Below the pieces are notes generated by a model, which saw only the letters and a program-made list of their open reading frames with translations, was not told the DNA's origin and made no database searches. Below, piece after piece: positions 1 through 9,431 of a stretch of DNA of 64,000 nt; within the stretch, counting starts at the first letter, position 1; every line of letters begins with the position of its first letter. Made by a program: the position numbers and the translations under genes. The DNA comes from Myxococcus fulvus (GTDB lineage: Bacteria; Myxococcota; Myxococcia; Myxococcales; Myxococcaceae), in NCBI RefSeq assembly GCF_900111765.1, contig NZ_FOIB01000003.1, positions 558,001-622,000 on the forward strand. The letters are read 5' to 3'.

Positions 1-3000
1 GGTGAGGACGCGTGCGAGTGCCTCGGCGTGCGGCGGACGCAGCAGTGAGTAGTGATCGCCCGGAAGCTCGATGCACTCCGTGGCCTGGGTCGCCAGTGCC
101 GCCCAACCTCGCGCGAGCTGGGGCGTTACTTCGGCATCGGTGCTGTCCGTGCCGAGCACAACCGTGAGGGCCCCCGGCCACGAACGCAGCGAGTGCTGAT
201 GAAGCGCCCTCGCATTCGCCGTGAAGACCTTCATCAAAGGGCGAAGCTGCGCCTCGGAACCCTCAACAGGAGCGCCCGTCGTTCGTGCCACGTCCGTGGC
301 GAACGCGGCCCACGAGGCGTCGCCTTCAATCGGCGCTCCTCTCGCATAGGACGTGGGGCTGGGATCGATGAGCACGAGCACCTCCACCGTCTCCCCCTGT
401 TGCTTCAACTGCTGCGCCATCTCGTACGCGATGACGGCCCCGAGAGACCATCCGCCGAGGCGATAGGGGCCTCGTGGCTGCACGGTGCGGACATGTTGGA
501 CGTAGAGCGCCGCCATCTCCGGGAGTGACTCGAGTGGCGGCAGGTTGCCGTCGAGCCCTTGCGCCTGGAGTCCGTAGAACGGCTGTTGCGAACCCATGTG
601 ACGGGCCAGCTCCGCGTAGCAGAGGACATTGCCGCCGACGGGATGCACGCAGAAGAAGGGCGGACGGGTTCCGTGGGGCTGGATGGGAACGAGGGGTGAC
701 CAGGGGGCCTCATCACCTCGGAGCCGCGTGGCGAGTTGCTCGACCGTGGAGGCCTGGAACAGCGCGGAGAGGGGGAGTGCCCTTCCCGTGCGCTGCTGGA
801 GCCGGGCCACCAGTCGCACGGCCAGGAGTGAGTGTCCGCCGAGCTCGAAGAAGTCGCCATGGAGCCCAACGGGCCGCACGTCGAGCAGCTCCTCGAAGAG
901 GTCCACCAGCAGGTGCTCCAGCTCATCCCGAGGCGCGATGTACTCACGATGGTGCAGATGCGAAGCGTCCGGAACGGGCAGGGCCTTCTTGTCCACTTTG
1001 CCGTTTGCCGTGAGCGGGAGCGCCTCCAACGGGATGAAGACCGCCGGCACCATGTACTCGGGCAGGTGCTTCCCGAGGAACGCACGGAACGAATCCACCT
1101 CCAGCACCTGGCCGGGCGCGAGCACGAGATACGCCACCAGTCGCTTGGTTCCAGGCACGTGCTCACGCGCTAGCACCACGGCGGCGCGCACGGCGGGATG
1201 TTGGTGCAGCGTGGACTCGATCTCCCCCAACTCGATTCGGAAACCACGCAGCTTCACCTGCGTGTCGATGCGTCCGATGAAGTCCAGGTTGCCGTTCGGC
1301 AGATATCGGACCAGGTCTCCGGTCCGATACATGCGCGCTCCAGACACGGGATTGAACGGGTCCGGCAGGAAGCGATCCGCGGTCAGCTCGGGGCGTCCCA
1401 GGTAGCCTCTCGCCACTCCGACGCCTCCGAGGAGCAGCTCCCCCTTCACGCCCACTGGCACCGGATGCAATGCCGCATCGAGCACGTATGCTCGGACGTT
1501 CGCGAGCGGGCGGCCAATGGGTGGTGTTCGCTCGTTCGTATCGCACTCGGCGAAGGTCGCCAGCACCGTGGCCTCGGTGGGACCGTAGGAGTTGAGGAAC
1601 CGCCGCCCAGGCGCCCAACGCGCGACCAGCTCGGGACCGCAGGCCTCGCCCCCAGAGATGACTGTCCGCAGGGCTGGAAGTCCCTCGGAGGGGGTGAGGG
1701 CCAGCGTGGCGGGCGTGACGCTGAGGGTCGTGATGGCCCCGTCCCGTAGGAGTTGCTGCAAGGCCGGCCCCGGCATCGCCTGCTCCACCGGCGCGAGCCA
1801 CAGCGTGGCTCCCGCGCACAGCGTGGTGAGGATCTCCTCCACCGAAAGGTCGAAGCCCAGGTTGGCGAGCTGGAGCAGTCGCCCGCCCGGCCCGAGCCCG
1901 AAGGCCTCCGCCTCCTGCACCACCAGATTGCACACGCTCTGGTGCTCCACGAGTGTCCCCTTGGGTCTTCCCGTGGAGCCGGACGTGTAGATGACGTACG
2001 CCAACGCACGGCTCGTCAGTGCGAGCCCGAGGTCTCCTCGGTGCTCACCCGCGCGCGTCTCCTCCAGGAGCACCGCGTGCTCGAAGGCCCCCGGGACTCG
2101 ATCACGCAAGGCCTTCTGCGTGAGCAGCACTCGCGCTCCGCTGTCCTCCACCATGAAGGCGAGTCGCTCACGTGGCAGTGTCGGGTCGAGCGGCAGCCAG
2201 GCGCCACCTGCCTTCAGGATGCCCAGCAGACCCACGACCATGTCCGGGGAACGCTCGACGCACAGGCCCACGAGCACCTCGGGCTCCACCCCGAGCCCAC
2301 GCAAGTGACGTGCGAGCCGATTGGCGCGCTCGTTCAGCTCCCGATAGGTCAACCTCTCGTCCTCGAAGCCCACCGCGAGGGACTCGGGGGCCTGGCGGAC
2401 GCGGGCTTCGAACAGATGGTGGATGCACGCATCCGACGGATACTCGGCCCGCGTGTCGTTCCACTCGACGAGCAACTGGTGCCGATCCCTGGACGTTAGC
2501 AGCGGTAGGGAGGAAAGAGAGGCCTCGGGTCGGGCGACGGCTCCCTCCAGAAGGACGCGAAGGTGCTCCGCCATGCGCGCCACGGTGGTCGGGTCGAACA
2601 GGTCGACGCTGTACTCCAGCTCGCCTTCGAACCCCGATGGAGTCTCGATGAAGCTCAGGGTGAGGTCGAACTTCGCCGTGTCGAGCTCGGCGGGCATGGG
2701 CTCGAACGTGAGGCCCGGCAGCCGCAAGGGCTCCAGGGGCGCGTTCTGGAGCGCGAAGAACGCCTGGAACAACGGACTGCGACTGAGGTCGCGGGCGGGC
2801 TGGAGCACCTCCACCAGCTTCTCGAAGGGGACGTCCTGATGCTGGAAGGCGGCGAGGGTGGAGGTGAGTACCTCGGACAACAACTCTCGGAACGACCCGT
2901 GGCGCTTCATCTGGGTGCGCAACACCAGGGTGTTGACGAAGAAGCCGATCAACCCCTCGGTCTCCGCGCGCGTACGCCCCGCGATGGGCGAGCCGACGGA

Positions 3001-6000
3001 GATGTCCTCCTGACCGGAGTAGCGCGAGAGCAGGACCTGGAACGCGGCCAGCAACGTCATGAAGGGCGTGGTCCCTTCGCGCTGCGCGAGGGCGAGGACG
3101 GCATCGGAGAGCTCGCGGGACAGGTGAACCGGGACGACCGCACCGCGTGCCGAGACGACCGCGGGTCGAGGCCTGTCGGTGGGAAGTTCGAGGACCGCGG
3201 CTCCCTCGAGGCGTTGCTTCCACCACGCGAGCTGGCCCTCCAGCACCTCGCCTTGCAACCAGTCCCGCTGCCACTGCGCGAAGTCCGCGTACTGCACGGG
3301 CAGCGCTGGCAGCGTGACTCCAAGTCCCGACGCGAAGCCCTCGTACAGGGCTCCCAGCTCCCGCACCAACACGCCCATGGACCAGCCGTCCGAGACGATG
3401 TGATGCATCGTCAGCAGGAGCACGTGCTCCTGTTCGCCCAAGTGGAGCAGGTTTGTCCGCAACAAAGGGCCCTTGGCGAGGTCGAACGGACGAAGGGCTT
3501 CCTCGCGTGCGAGTCGGGTCGCCTCGGCCTCCCGCGTGGGCAGGGTGCGCAAGTCGACGACGCTCAAGGGGAGGGTGACCTGGGACGCGATGCGCTGGAG
3601 GGGCTGGCCTTGTTCCGTCGGGAAGGTGGTTCGCAGGGACTCGTGTCGAACCACGAGCGCCTCGAAGGTGCGCCGGAGCGCTTCCACATCCAGCGGGCCT
3701 CTCAGCCTCACCGCGACGGGGATGTTGTACGTGGCGCTCCCGGGCTCCAACTGGTCGATGAACCAGAGGCGCTGCTGTGCGAACGAGAGATGCACGGGCC
3801 CTGTTCGCGGCCGAGGCACGAGCGGCGGTGCTTCGACACGGGACGCGGCCTGCAGGCGTTCGGCGAACGACGCCAGGGTCGGCGCCTCGAAGAGGGCTCG
3901 CAGCGGCAGCTCCACTCCGAGCCGTGCGCGGATGCGCGAGATGAGCTGCGTGGCCAACAGGGAGTGCCCACCAAGCGCGAAGAAGTCATCCAGCACACCG
4001 ACACGCGGGACGCGGAGGACCTCGGCCCAGAGGTCGGCCAGTTGCTCCTCGGTGGGATTCCGTGGTGCGACATACTCCGTGCTCGGAAGCAGTCCCTCCG
4101 GCGCCGGGAGCGCCTTGCGGTCCACCTTGCCGTTGGCGGTGAGCGGAAAGGACTCCAGCGTGATGAGCGCCGAGGGCACCATGTACTCGGGCAGGTGCTC
4201 CCGCAGCGACTCACGCGTGGGCGGTGTCCCTCCTGGCTGCACGGTGACGTAGGCCACCAGTCGCTTGTCTCCGGGGCCGTGTTCGTGGACCAGGACCAGC
4301 GCATCACGGACGCTCGGGTGACGGCGCAGGACGGATTCGATTTCGCCGGGCTCGATGCGGAAGCCGCGCAGCTTCACCTGGAAGTCGATGCGGCCCAGGA
4401 ACTCGAGCGTCCCATCCTCGCGCCAGCGGACCCTGTCGCCCGTGCGATACACGCGACCAGGACCCCAACGGTTCTCCACGAACCTCGTCGCCGTCAGCTC
4501 CGGTTGATTCCAGTAGCCGCGTCCCACTCCCTCGCCGCCGATCCACAGCTCGCCCGTGACTCCCTCCGGGACGAGTTCGCCCCGCGTGTCCACGACATAG
4601 GCCGTCGTGTTGGAGATGGGACGGCCGATGGAGACGGACTCGCCGACCTGCTGGGGGCGCTCCACCGAGTGACAACACGCGAACGTCGTCGTCTCCGTCG
4701 GCCCGTAGCCGTTGATGAGCCGGCGTCCACCGACCTCCAGGAATCGCCGGACGTGTCCCGGTGAGAGCGCATCCCCACCCGCGAGGACTTGTCGGACCTG
4801 CGCAAGGCTCCGAGCGTCCTCGTCCACGAACTGGTGGAACAGGCCCGCGGTCAGCCACAGCGTCGTCACTCCGCGCTGCTTCACCAGCGTCGCGAGCTGA
4901 CTCAGCGTCGGGTCATGAGGCGGATGGACCACGAGTCTGCCTCCGTTCAGCAGGCTGCCCCAGAGCTCGAACGTCGACGCGTCGAACGCGAGCGGCGCGA
5001 GCTGGAGGAACACCTCCTCCGGACCGAAGTCGGCGTAGCTGGCGCCGCGTACGAGGCGAACCACGTTCCGGTGCTCAATCGCGACGCCCTTGGGCTCGCC
5101 CGTCGAACCGGAGGTGTAAATCACGTACAGCAGACTGCTGGCGGTGGCTCCACTCTGGGGATTCTCGACCTCGCCCGAGGACTCCACCCACGACCCGAGC
5201 TCCAGCACTTCACCCAGCTTCTCCGCCACGTCACGGTGTGCTCGTGACGCCACCACGAGCCGCAACCCCACGTCCCGAGCCATGAAGGCGAGTCGCTCCA
5301 GTGGGTGGCGCGGGTCCAGCGGCACGTAGGCACCGCCCGCCTTCAAGATGCCCAGCACCGCGGCCACCATTCCGGAGGACCGTTCGATACACAGCCCGAC
5401 GCGCGTCTCGGGCCTCACTCCGCGCTCGCGCAGGGCGTGGGCCACCCGGTTCGCTCGTGCGTTCAGCTCACGGTAGGTGACGCGCTCCTCCTCGAACTCC
5501 ACCGCGATGGCGTCGGGACGTCGTGCGGCCTGCTCCTCGAACAGCTCGTGGACACAGCGGTCGCGTGGAAGCTCGGTGGTCGTCGCGTTCCACTCCTCCA
5601 CGATGCGCTGTCGTGTCGCCTCGTCCAGCAGGCTCAACGTCGAACAGCGTGCCTGGGTGGGCGCGGCACACAGGCGCTCCAGGAGCGTCGTGTACTGGTG
5701 TCCGATGCGCTCGATGGTCTCCGCATCGAACAGGTCGACGTTGTAGGTGAAGGCTGCTTCCAGGCTCCCGTGCTTCTCTCCGATCTGGAGCGTGAGGTCG
5801 AACTTCGACCTGCCGTTGTAGACCTCCATCGGCGTCGCCGTCAGACCCTCGAGTTGCAAGGCGCTCGCCCAGGAGTTCTGGAAGGTGAACAGCACCTGGA
5901 TGAGGGGAGGGCGTCCCGGCTCTCGCGGCGGCGCGAGCTTCTCCACCAGCATCTCGAAGGGCACGTCCTGGTTCGCGAAGGCCCCGAGCGTCGTCTCCAT

Positions 6001-6990
6001 CACCCGACCGATGAGCTGCTCCACCGTCGGGTCGCCGCTCAGGTCCGCGCGCAGGACCAGCGTGTTCACGAAGAAGCCGAGCAACCCCTCCAGCTCACGG
6101 TGCGTCCGGCCCGCGATGAGCGCCCCCACCACGAGGTCGTCCTGTCCCGACAGCCGGGACATCAACATCTGGAACCCAGCGAGCAACACCATGAACGGGG
6201 TCGCGCCCTCGCGCATCGCGAAGGACTTCACCGCCTCCGCGACCTTCGGAGGCAACCGCAGCACGAGCTCCGCCCCCCGGTCCGTCACCACCACGGGCCT
6301 CGGACGGTCCGTGGGAAGTCTCAGCGAAGAGGGCACGTCGGCGAGCTGCCGGCTCCAGTACGCGAGCTGCTTCTCCAGCGTCCCTCCCGTGAAGCGCTCC
6401 CGCTGCCAGGCCGCGTAGTCGCCGTACTGCACCGGCAGCTCGGGCAGTGACGCCGTGCGCCCCTGTCGCAGCGCCTCGTACTGCGCCGCGAACTCCCGCA
6501 TCATCAGGCCTGTCGACCACCCGTCGCTGATGATGTGGTGCATGTTCACGAGCAACACGTGCTCGGCCACATCGAGCTTTAGCAGCGTGGTCCGGAGCAG
6601 GGGGCCCCGCTCCAGGTCGAACGGTCGCCGTGCCTCCTCGTCCGCCAGTCTCCGTGCGTCCGCGGTGCGTGCGTCTGAAGCTCTCGCGGACAGGTCGACC
6701 ACCGGCATGGCCCACGCGGAGGGAGGGTGGACGCGGAGGAACGCCTCGCCGCCTCGCTCCTCGAACGTGGCACGCAGGATTTCGTGCCGGTGCGTGAGCA
6801 GCTCGAACGCCTGGCGCAGCGCCTCCACGTCCAACGGGCCCGCGAGGTGCAACGTGAAGGGCATGTTGTACGTCGGGCTGTTCGGCGCGAGCCGATCCAG
6901 GAACCACAGGCGCCGCTGGGCATAGGACACCGGCGTGGGTCCGTCTCCCTGGCGGCGCGGGATGGTCTGGACTCGCGCCTCCGGTTTCAT
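1..6990 (-). CDS. NRPS, C-A-PCP-C-A-PCP-TE (C-terminus cut by window edge)
   Basis: This is a two-module nonribosomal peptide synthetase that ends its assembly line with a type I thioesterase. About 2330 residues are visible. Rough domains are C1 20-450 (HHIISDGWS near residue 150), A1 475-975, PCP1 around 1013 ([10 protein letters not shown]), C2 1067-1500 (HHIVSDGWS), A2 1510-2010, PCP2 around 2055 ([10 protein letters not shown]) and TE from 2085, with GWSLGA (GxSxG) near 2180. Reading the ten pocket residues by GrsA numbering gives DAFWLGGTFK for A1, which matches the known valine code. A2 gives DLESIGSVLK, which differs at two positions from the lysine code DAESIGSVCK and so suggests a basic residue. 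The frame is open to position 1, where the TE is nearly complete. The start ATG overlaps the stop of the upstream acylase gene (ATGA), so the two are probably translationally coupled. It is the last NRPS seen in the operon and probably releases the product. Confidence 0.93.
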   Translation of the reverse strand, partial: MKPEARVQTIPRRQGDGPTPVSYAQRRLWFLDRLAPNSPTYNMPFTLHLAGPLDVEALRQAFELLTHRHEILRATFEERGGEAFLRVHPPSAWAMPVVDLSARASDARTADARRLADEEARRPFDLERGPLLRTTLLKLDVAEHVLLVNMHHIISDGWSTGLMMREFAAQYEALRQGRTASLPELPVQYGDYAAWQRERFTGGTLEKQLAYWSRQLADVPSSLRLPTDRPRPVVVTDRGAELVLRLPPKVAEAVKSFAMREGATPFMVLLAGFQMLMSRLSGQDDLVVGALIAGRTHRELEGLLGFFVNTLVLRADLSGDPTVEQLIGRVMETTLGAFANQDVPFEMLVEKLAPPREPGRPPLIQVLFTFQNSWASALQLEGLTATPMEVYNGRSKFDLTLQIGEKHGSLEAAFTYNVDLFDAETIERIGHQYTTLLERLCAAPTQARCSTLSLLDEATRQRIVEEWNATTTELPRDRCVHELFEEQAARRPDAIAVEFEEERVTYRELNARANRVAHALRERGVRPETRVGLCIERSSGMVAAVLGILKAGGAYVPLDPRHPLERLAFMARDVGLRLVVASRAHRDVAEKLGEVLELGSWVESSGEVENPQSGATASSLLYVIYTSGSTGEPKGVAIEHRNVVRLVRGASYADFGPEEVFLQLAPLAFDASTFELWGSLLNGGRLVVHPPHDPTLSQLATLVKQRGVTTLWLTAGLFHQFVDEDARSLAQVRQVLAGGDALSPGHVRRFLEVGGRRLINGYGPTETTTFACCHSVERPQQVGESVSIGRPISNTTAYVVDTRGELVPEGVTGELWIGGEGVGRGYWNQPELTATRFVENRWGPGRVYRTGDRVRWREDGTLEFLGRIDFQVKLRGFRIEPGEIESVLRRHPSVRDALVLVHEHGPGDKRLVAYVTVQPGGTPPTRESLREHLPEYMVPSALITLESFPLTANGKVDRKALPAPEGLLPSTEYVAPRNPTEEQLADLWAEVLRVPRVGVLDDFFALGGHSLLATQLISRIRARLGVELPLRALFEAPTLASFAERLQAASRVEAPPLVPRPRTGPVHLSFAQQRLWFIDQLEPGSATYNIPVAVRLRGPLDVEALRRTFEALVVRHESLRTTFPTEQGQPLQRIASQVTLPLSVVDLRTLPTREAEATRLAREEALRPFDLAKGPLLRTNLLHLGEQEHVLLLTMHHIVSDGWSMGVLVRELGALYEGFASGLGVTLPALPVQYADFAQWQRDWLQGEVLEGQLAWWKQRLEGAAVLELPTDRPRPAVVSARGAVVPVHLSRELSDAVLALAQREGTTPFMTLLAAFQVLLSRYSGQEDISVGSPIAGRTRAETEGLIGFFVNTLVLRTQMKRHGSFRELLSEVLTSTLAAFQHQDVPFEKLVEVLQPARDLSRSPLFQAFFALQNAPLEPLRLPGLTFEPMPAELDTAKFDLTLSFIETPSGFEGELEYSVDLFDPTTVARMAEHLRVLLEGAVARPEASLSSLPLLTSRDRHQLLVEWNDTRAEYPSDACIHHLFEARVRQAPESLAVGFEDERLTYRELNERANRLARHLRGLGVEPEVLVGLCVERSPDMVVGLLGILKAGGAWLPLDPTLPRERLAFMVEDSGARVLLTQKALRDRVPGAFEHAVLLEETRAGEHRGDLGLALTSRALAYVIYTSGSTGRPKGTLVEHQSVCNLVVQEAEAFGLGPGGRLLQLANLGFDLSVEEILTTLCAGATLWLAPVEQAMPGPALQQLLRDGAITTLSVTPATLALTPSEGLPALRTVISGGEACGPELVARWAPGRRFLNSYGPTEATVLATFAECDTNERTPPIGRPLANVRAYVLDAALHPVPVGVKGELLLGGVGVARGYLGRPELTADRFLPDPFNPVSGARMYRTGDLVRYLPNGNLDFIGRIDTQVKLRGFRIELGEIESTLHQHPAVRAAVVLAREHVPGTKRLVAYLVLAPGQVLEVDSFRAFLGKHLPEYMVPAVFIPLEALPLTANGKVDKKALPVPDASHLHHREYIAPRDELEHLLVDLFEELLDVRPVGLHGDFFELGGHSLLAVRLVARLQQRTGRALPLSALFQASTVEQLATRLRGDEAPWSPLVPIQPHGTRPPFFCVHPVGGNVLCYAELARHMGSQQPFYGLQAQGLDGNLPPLESLPEMAALYVQHVRTVQPRGPYRLGGWSLGAVIAYEMAQQLKQQGETVEVLVLIDPSPTSYARGAPIEGDASWAAFATDVARTTGAPVEGSEAQLRPLMKVFTANARALHQHSLRSWPGALTVVLGTDSTDAEVTPQLARGWAALATQATECIELPGDHYSLLRPPHAEALARVLT

Positions 6991-9419
6991 GGCGCCGTCC
7001 TCTCGATCACCAGCTCGGTGGTCACGAGCGCCGGGTCCGCGAGGATGTCCTCCTGCTTGAAGAGGACAGGGCGGAGCTGCTTCTCGGAGAAGAGTCGGGT
7101 CTGGTCGGCGAAGAAGGGCGAGGACGGGTCCGTGGCACCGGAGTAGGCGAGCACCGCGCTCGCTCGGGGGCCTTCCCGGGTGAACTCCATCACCATCAGG
7201 AAGGACGCGCCGTGGTTGACCAGGTAGCCTTCCGACGTGAGGCCCGTGGTCTCCGACAGCACCTGCTTCCGCTCGGTGCGCGGCAACAGCGTCGAGTTCG
7301 GCAGCGAGAAGCCCGCGATGTTCGCCGCGCCTTCGATTCCATCCACGCCACCGTGAATCGGAATCACCTGCGACCCCTTCCGGGCGAACTGCACGTCACC
7401 CAGCCGGGCGTCGAGTGGAAGGCCCGCCTCGCTCAGGACCGAGACAGCCTCGCCCAGCTTCTGGAGGATGGGGTCCGGGCCAGTCGCGGGGGCCGGAGAC
7501 AGTCCCGAGGGCGTCTCCACCGGCCGGCTCGGGTCGAACGGCACGGCGAAGAGCGGTCCCCGGTCATTCAGCTCCGCGCGCGTGAACCGCCCCAGGAACT
7601 CTCGCCACACCAGCGCGCCCTTGCGGTCGAGCTCCAACCTTCCGTCCCATTCCGCGAGCAGTCGACAGGCCTCGCGGAGGTCGACTTGCGCCTCCTTGAC
7701 CGACACCGTCGTCGCGCCCTGGCAGCGCTGCGCGACGGGGGCCCGGAGCTGCTCCGCGAGCCAGTTGCGATTGTTCAGGACGGCCTGCTCGAGCTCTTCA
7801 CGCGTGAAGACTCCATCCGGTCCCGACGCGGAATCCGGACCCTTCTCCGACAGGATGGCGAGGTTCGTGCGCGAGCGGTTGGAGAGCCGGCCTCCCGGAC
7901 TCGCGTAGTTCTCGTACGGGAAGGGCACCGAGGCGAGCAGTTCCGCCGGGTTCGTATACCGCGCCGAATCGTTCGCGTTCATCACGAAGTCCGTGCGCGT
8001 GAGGCGAGGCGCCTGAACGACGGGGAACAGTCCTCGGCCCGGGCCCGACAGGTCGACCCACTCGTCACGCGACGTGCTGCCATCGAGGAGGATGACGCGC
8101 AGGCTCGCGAACGCCTTCACGTCCGGAACCGTCTCCCGAGCGGTGCGGTACGCGGCGAGGGCCTCGTCGCTCAATCGGGGCACACGCGATGCGTCCACGT
8201 AGCGGGCATCTCCCCGAGCGCTCGTCATGATCGTGTTGACCCAGGGGATGCCGCGCACGGTGCGGTCCACCTCGGCAAGGTCGTCGAGACTCCCCGCCCT
8301 GTTCATCCGAAGCCACTGCTCCGCGAACTGGTGGTTGTCCTCGTTCGCGTCTCGCAGCGTGTAGGCCACCGTGTCCGTCCAGGGGACCAGCCCGGGCCGC
8401 TCGACCATGGGCCCGTAATGCGAGCGCCAGAACGTGCGCGTCACCTGACCCATCCGCCCGTCCGCCTCGAGCACGTCCACCGTGTGCTCCTCATGCGTCA
8501 TACGACGGACCTGCCCGTCGTACAGGTACGCCGTGGGATCTCCGGGGACCAGACGGAGCCGGTACGCGGTGAAGTGGCTCGACGCCGTCACCGTGTGGGT
8601 CCACGCCACATGGTGGTTGAAGCCGATGTTGATGACCGGAATGCCCACCAGCGAGGCGCCGTACACATCCAGTCGTCCCGGGATGGTGAGGTGACTCTCG
8701 TAGAAGCGCAGCGCCCCTTCCCACGGGAAGTGGGGATTGGCGACGAGCATCCCTCCGGCACTCCGCGAGCGCTCACGCCCGACCGCCCAGCCATTGCTTC
8801 CCAGGCTCGACTCACGCACCCCCGGAGGCCACCCGAAGGGCAACGACGCTTCCTTCGTCGACACGCTCTCCACTCCAGGAGGCTGCGCGTTGGCGACATC
8901 CCCGAGGAGCGGCAGCAACGTGTCCAGCAGCGAGACATCCAGGTGGTACGCGAGCAGGTCCACGCTGGTGATGGGCTTCACCCACTTCGCGCCCGTGCAC
9001 GGCGCGGGCAGCCGCTCCGGTGGGGTCTTCTCCACGTAATGGTTGTAGCCCCGCGCGAAGCCTTCCATCAGGTCGCGGACCTCCTGGGACTGTCGCCCAT
9101 ACGCGGCCTGGGCCCGGGTCCGCAGCGCGAGGCCCCGATAGACGAGGTCGCTCTCGACGTGGGCGTCCTTCTCGCCTCGACCGAAGTAGCGCGCCCGCTC
9201 ACCCCGGACCTTGAGGAACTGGTCCGCGAGCGTGCAGACCAGGTCCTGCGCCTGCGCGTAGCCGTAGCCCGCGCCGAGGCCTCGGTAGTCCGAGGCGTTG
9301 ATGTGCGGAACCCCATGGGCGGTCCGATGAATCGTGGCCTTCAGCGGCGCGGGCGGTGGCTCCGCCCTCCCGCACTTGGAGAAGGCGGCCATCCCGAGGA
9401 CGAGCAGGTAGAGGCGCAT
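6987..9419 (-). CDS. Penicillin-acylase-family (Ntn, S45) amidase in the NRPS operon
   Basis: This is an 810-residue N-terminal-nucleophile hydrolase of the penicillin amidase family. Members hydrolyse amide-linked acyl groups; PvdQ, for example, removes the myristoyl group from a pyoverdine precursor in the periplasm. The N-terminus has a short hydrophobic leader (MRLYLLVLGMAAFSKCG), followed by the family-typical GVPHINA and GYGYAQAQD. The motif GSNGWAVG places the expected autocatalytic cleavage and Ser nucleophile near residue 207, giving an alpha chain of about 200 residues and a beta chain of about 600. This is the usual layout, and the length is normal. It begins 12 bp after the upstream NRPS gene and shares an ATGA with the downstream one. 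That position inside the operon, together with the FAAL upstream, suggests it deacylates the peptide after assembly or export. A generic quorum-quenching or housekeeping acylase is the alternative. Confidence 0.9.
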   Translation of the reverse strand: MRLYLLVLGMAAFSKCGRAEPPPAPLKATIHRTAHGVPHINASDYRGLGAGYGYAQAQDLVCTLADQFLKVRGERARYFGRGEKDAHVESDLVYRGLALRTRAQAAYGRQSQEVRDLMEGFARGYNHYVEKTPPERLPAPCTGAKWVKPITSVDLLAYHLDVSLLDTLLPLLGDVANAQPPGVESVSTKEASLPFGWPPGVRESSLGSNGWAVGRERSRSAGGMLVANPHFPWEGALRFYESHLTIPGRLDVYGASLVGIPVINIGFNHHVAWTHTVTASSHFTAYRLRLVPGDPTAYLYDGQVRRMTHEEHTVDVLEADGRMGQVTRTFWRSHYGPMVERPGLVPWTDTVAYTLRDANEDNHQFAEQWLRMNRAGSLDDLAEVDRTVRGIPWVNTIMTSARGDARYVDASRVPRLSDEALAAYRTARETVPDVKAFASLRVILLDGSTSRDEWVDLSGPGRGLFPVVQAPRLTRTDFVMNANDSARYTNPAELLASVPFPYENYASPGGRLSNRSRTNLAILSEKGPDSASGPDGVFTREELEQAVLNNRNWLAEQLRAPVAQRCQGATTVSVKEAQVDLREACRLLAEWDGRLELDRKGALVWREFLGRFTRAELNDRGPLFAVPFDPSRPVETPSGLSPAPATGPDPILQKLGEAVSVLSEAGLPLDARLGDVQFARKGSQVIPIHGGVDGIEGAANIAGFSLPNSTLLPRTERKQVLSETTGLTSEGYLVNHGASFLMVMEFTREGPRASAVLAYSGATDPSSPFFADQTRLFSEKQLRPVLFKQEDILADPALVTTELVIERTAP

Positions 9420-9431
9420 GGCGGAGTCGGT

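Noticed and set aside
2563..4764. A 733-codon plus-strand open frame opposite the first NRPS
   Set aside because: It is antisense to conserved C and A domains. The low-complexity translation has no recognisable motif.
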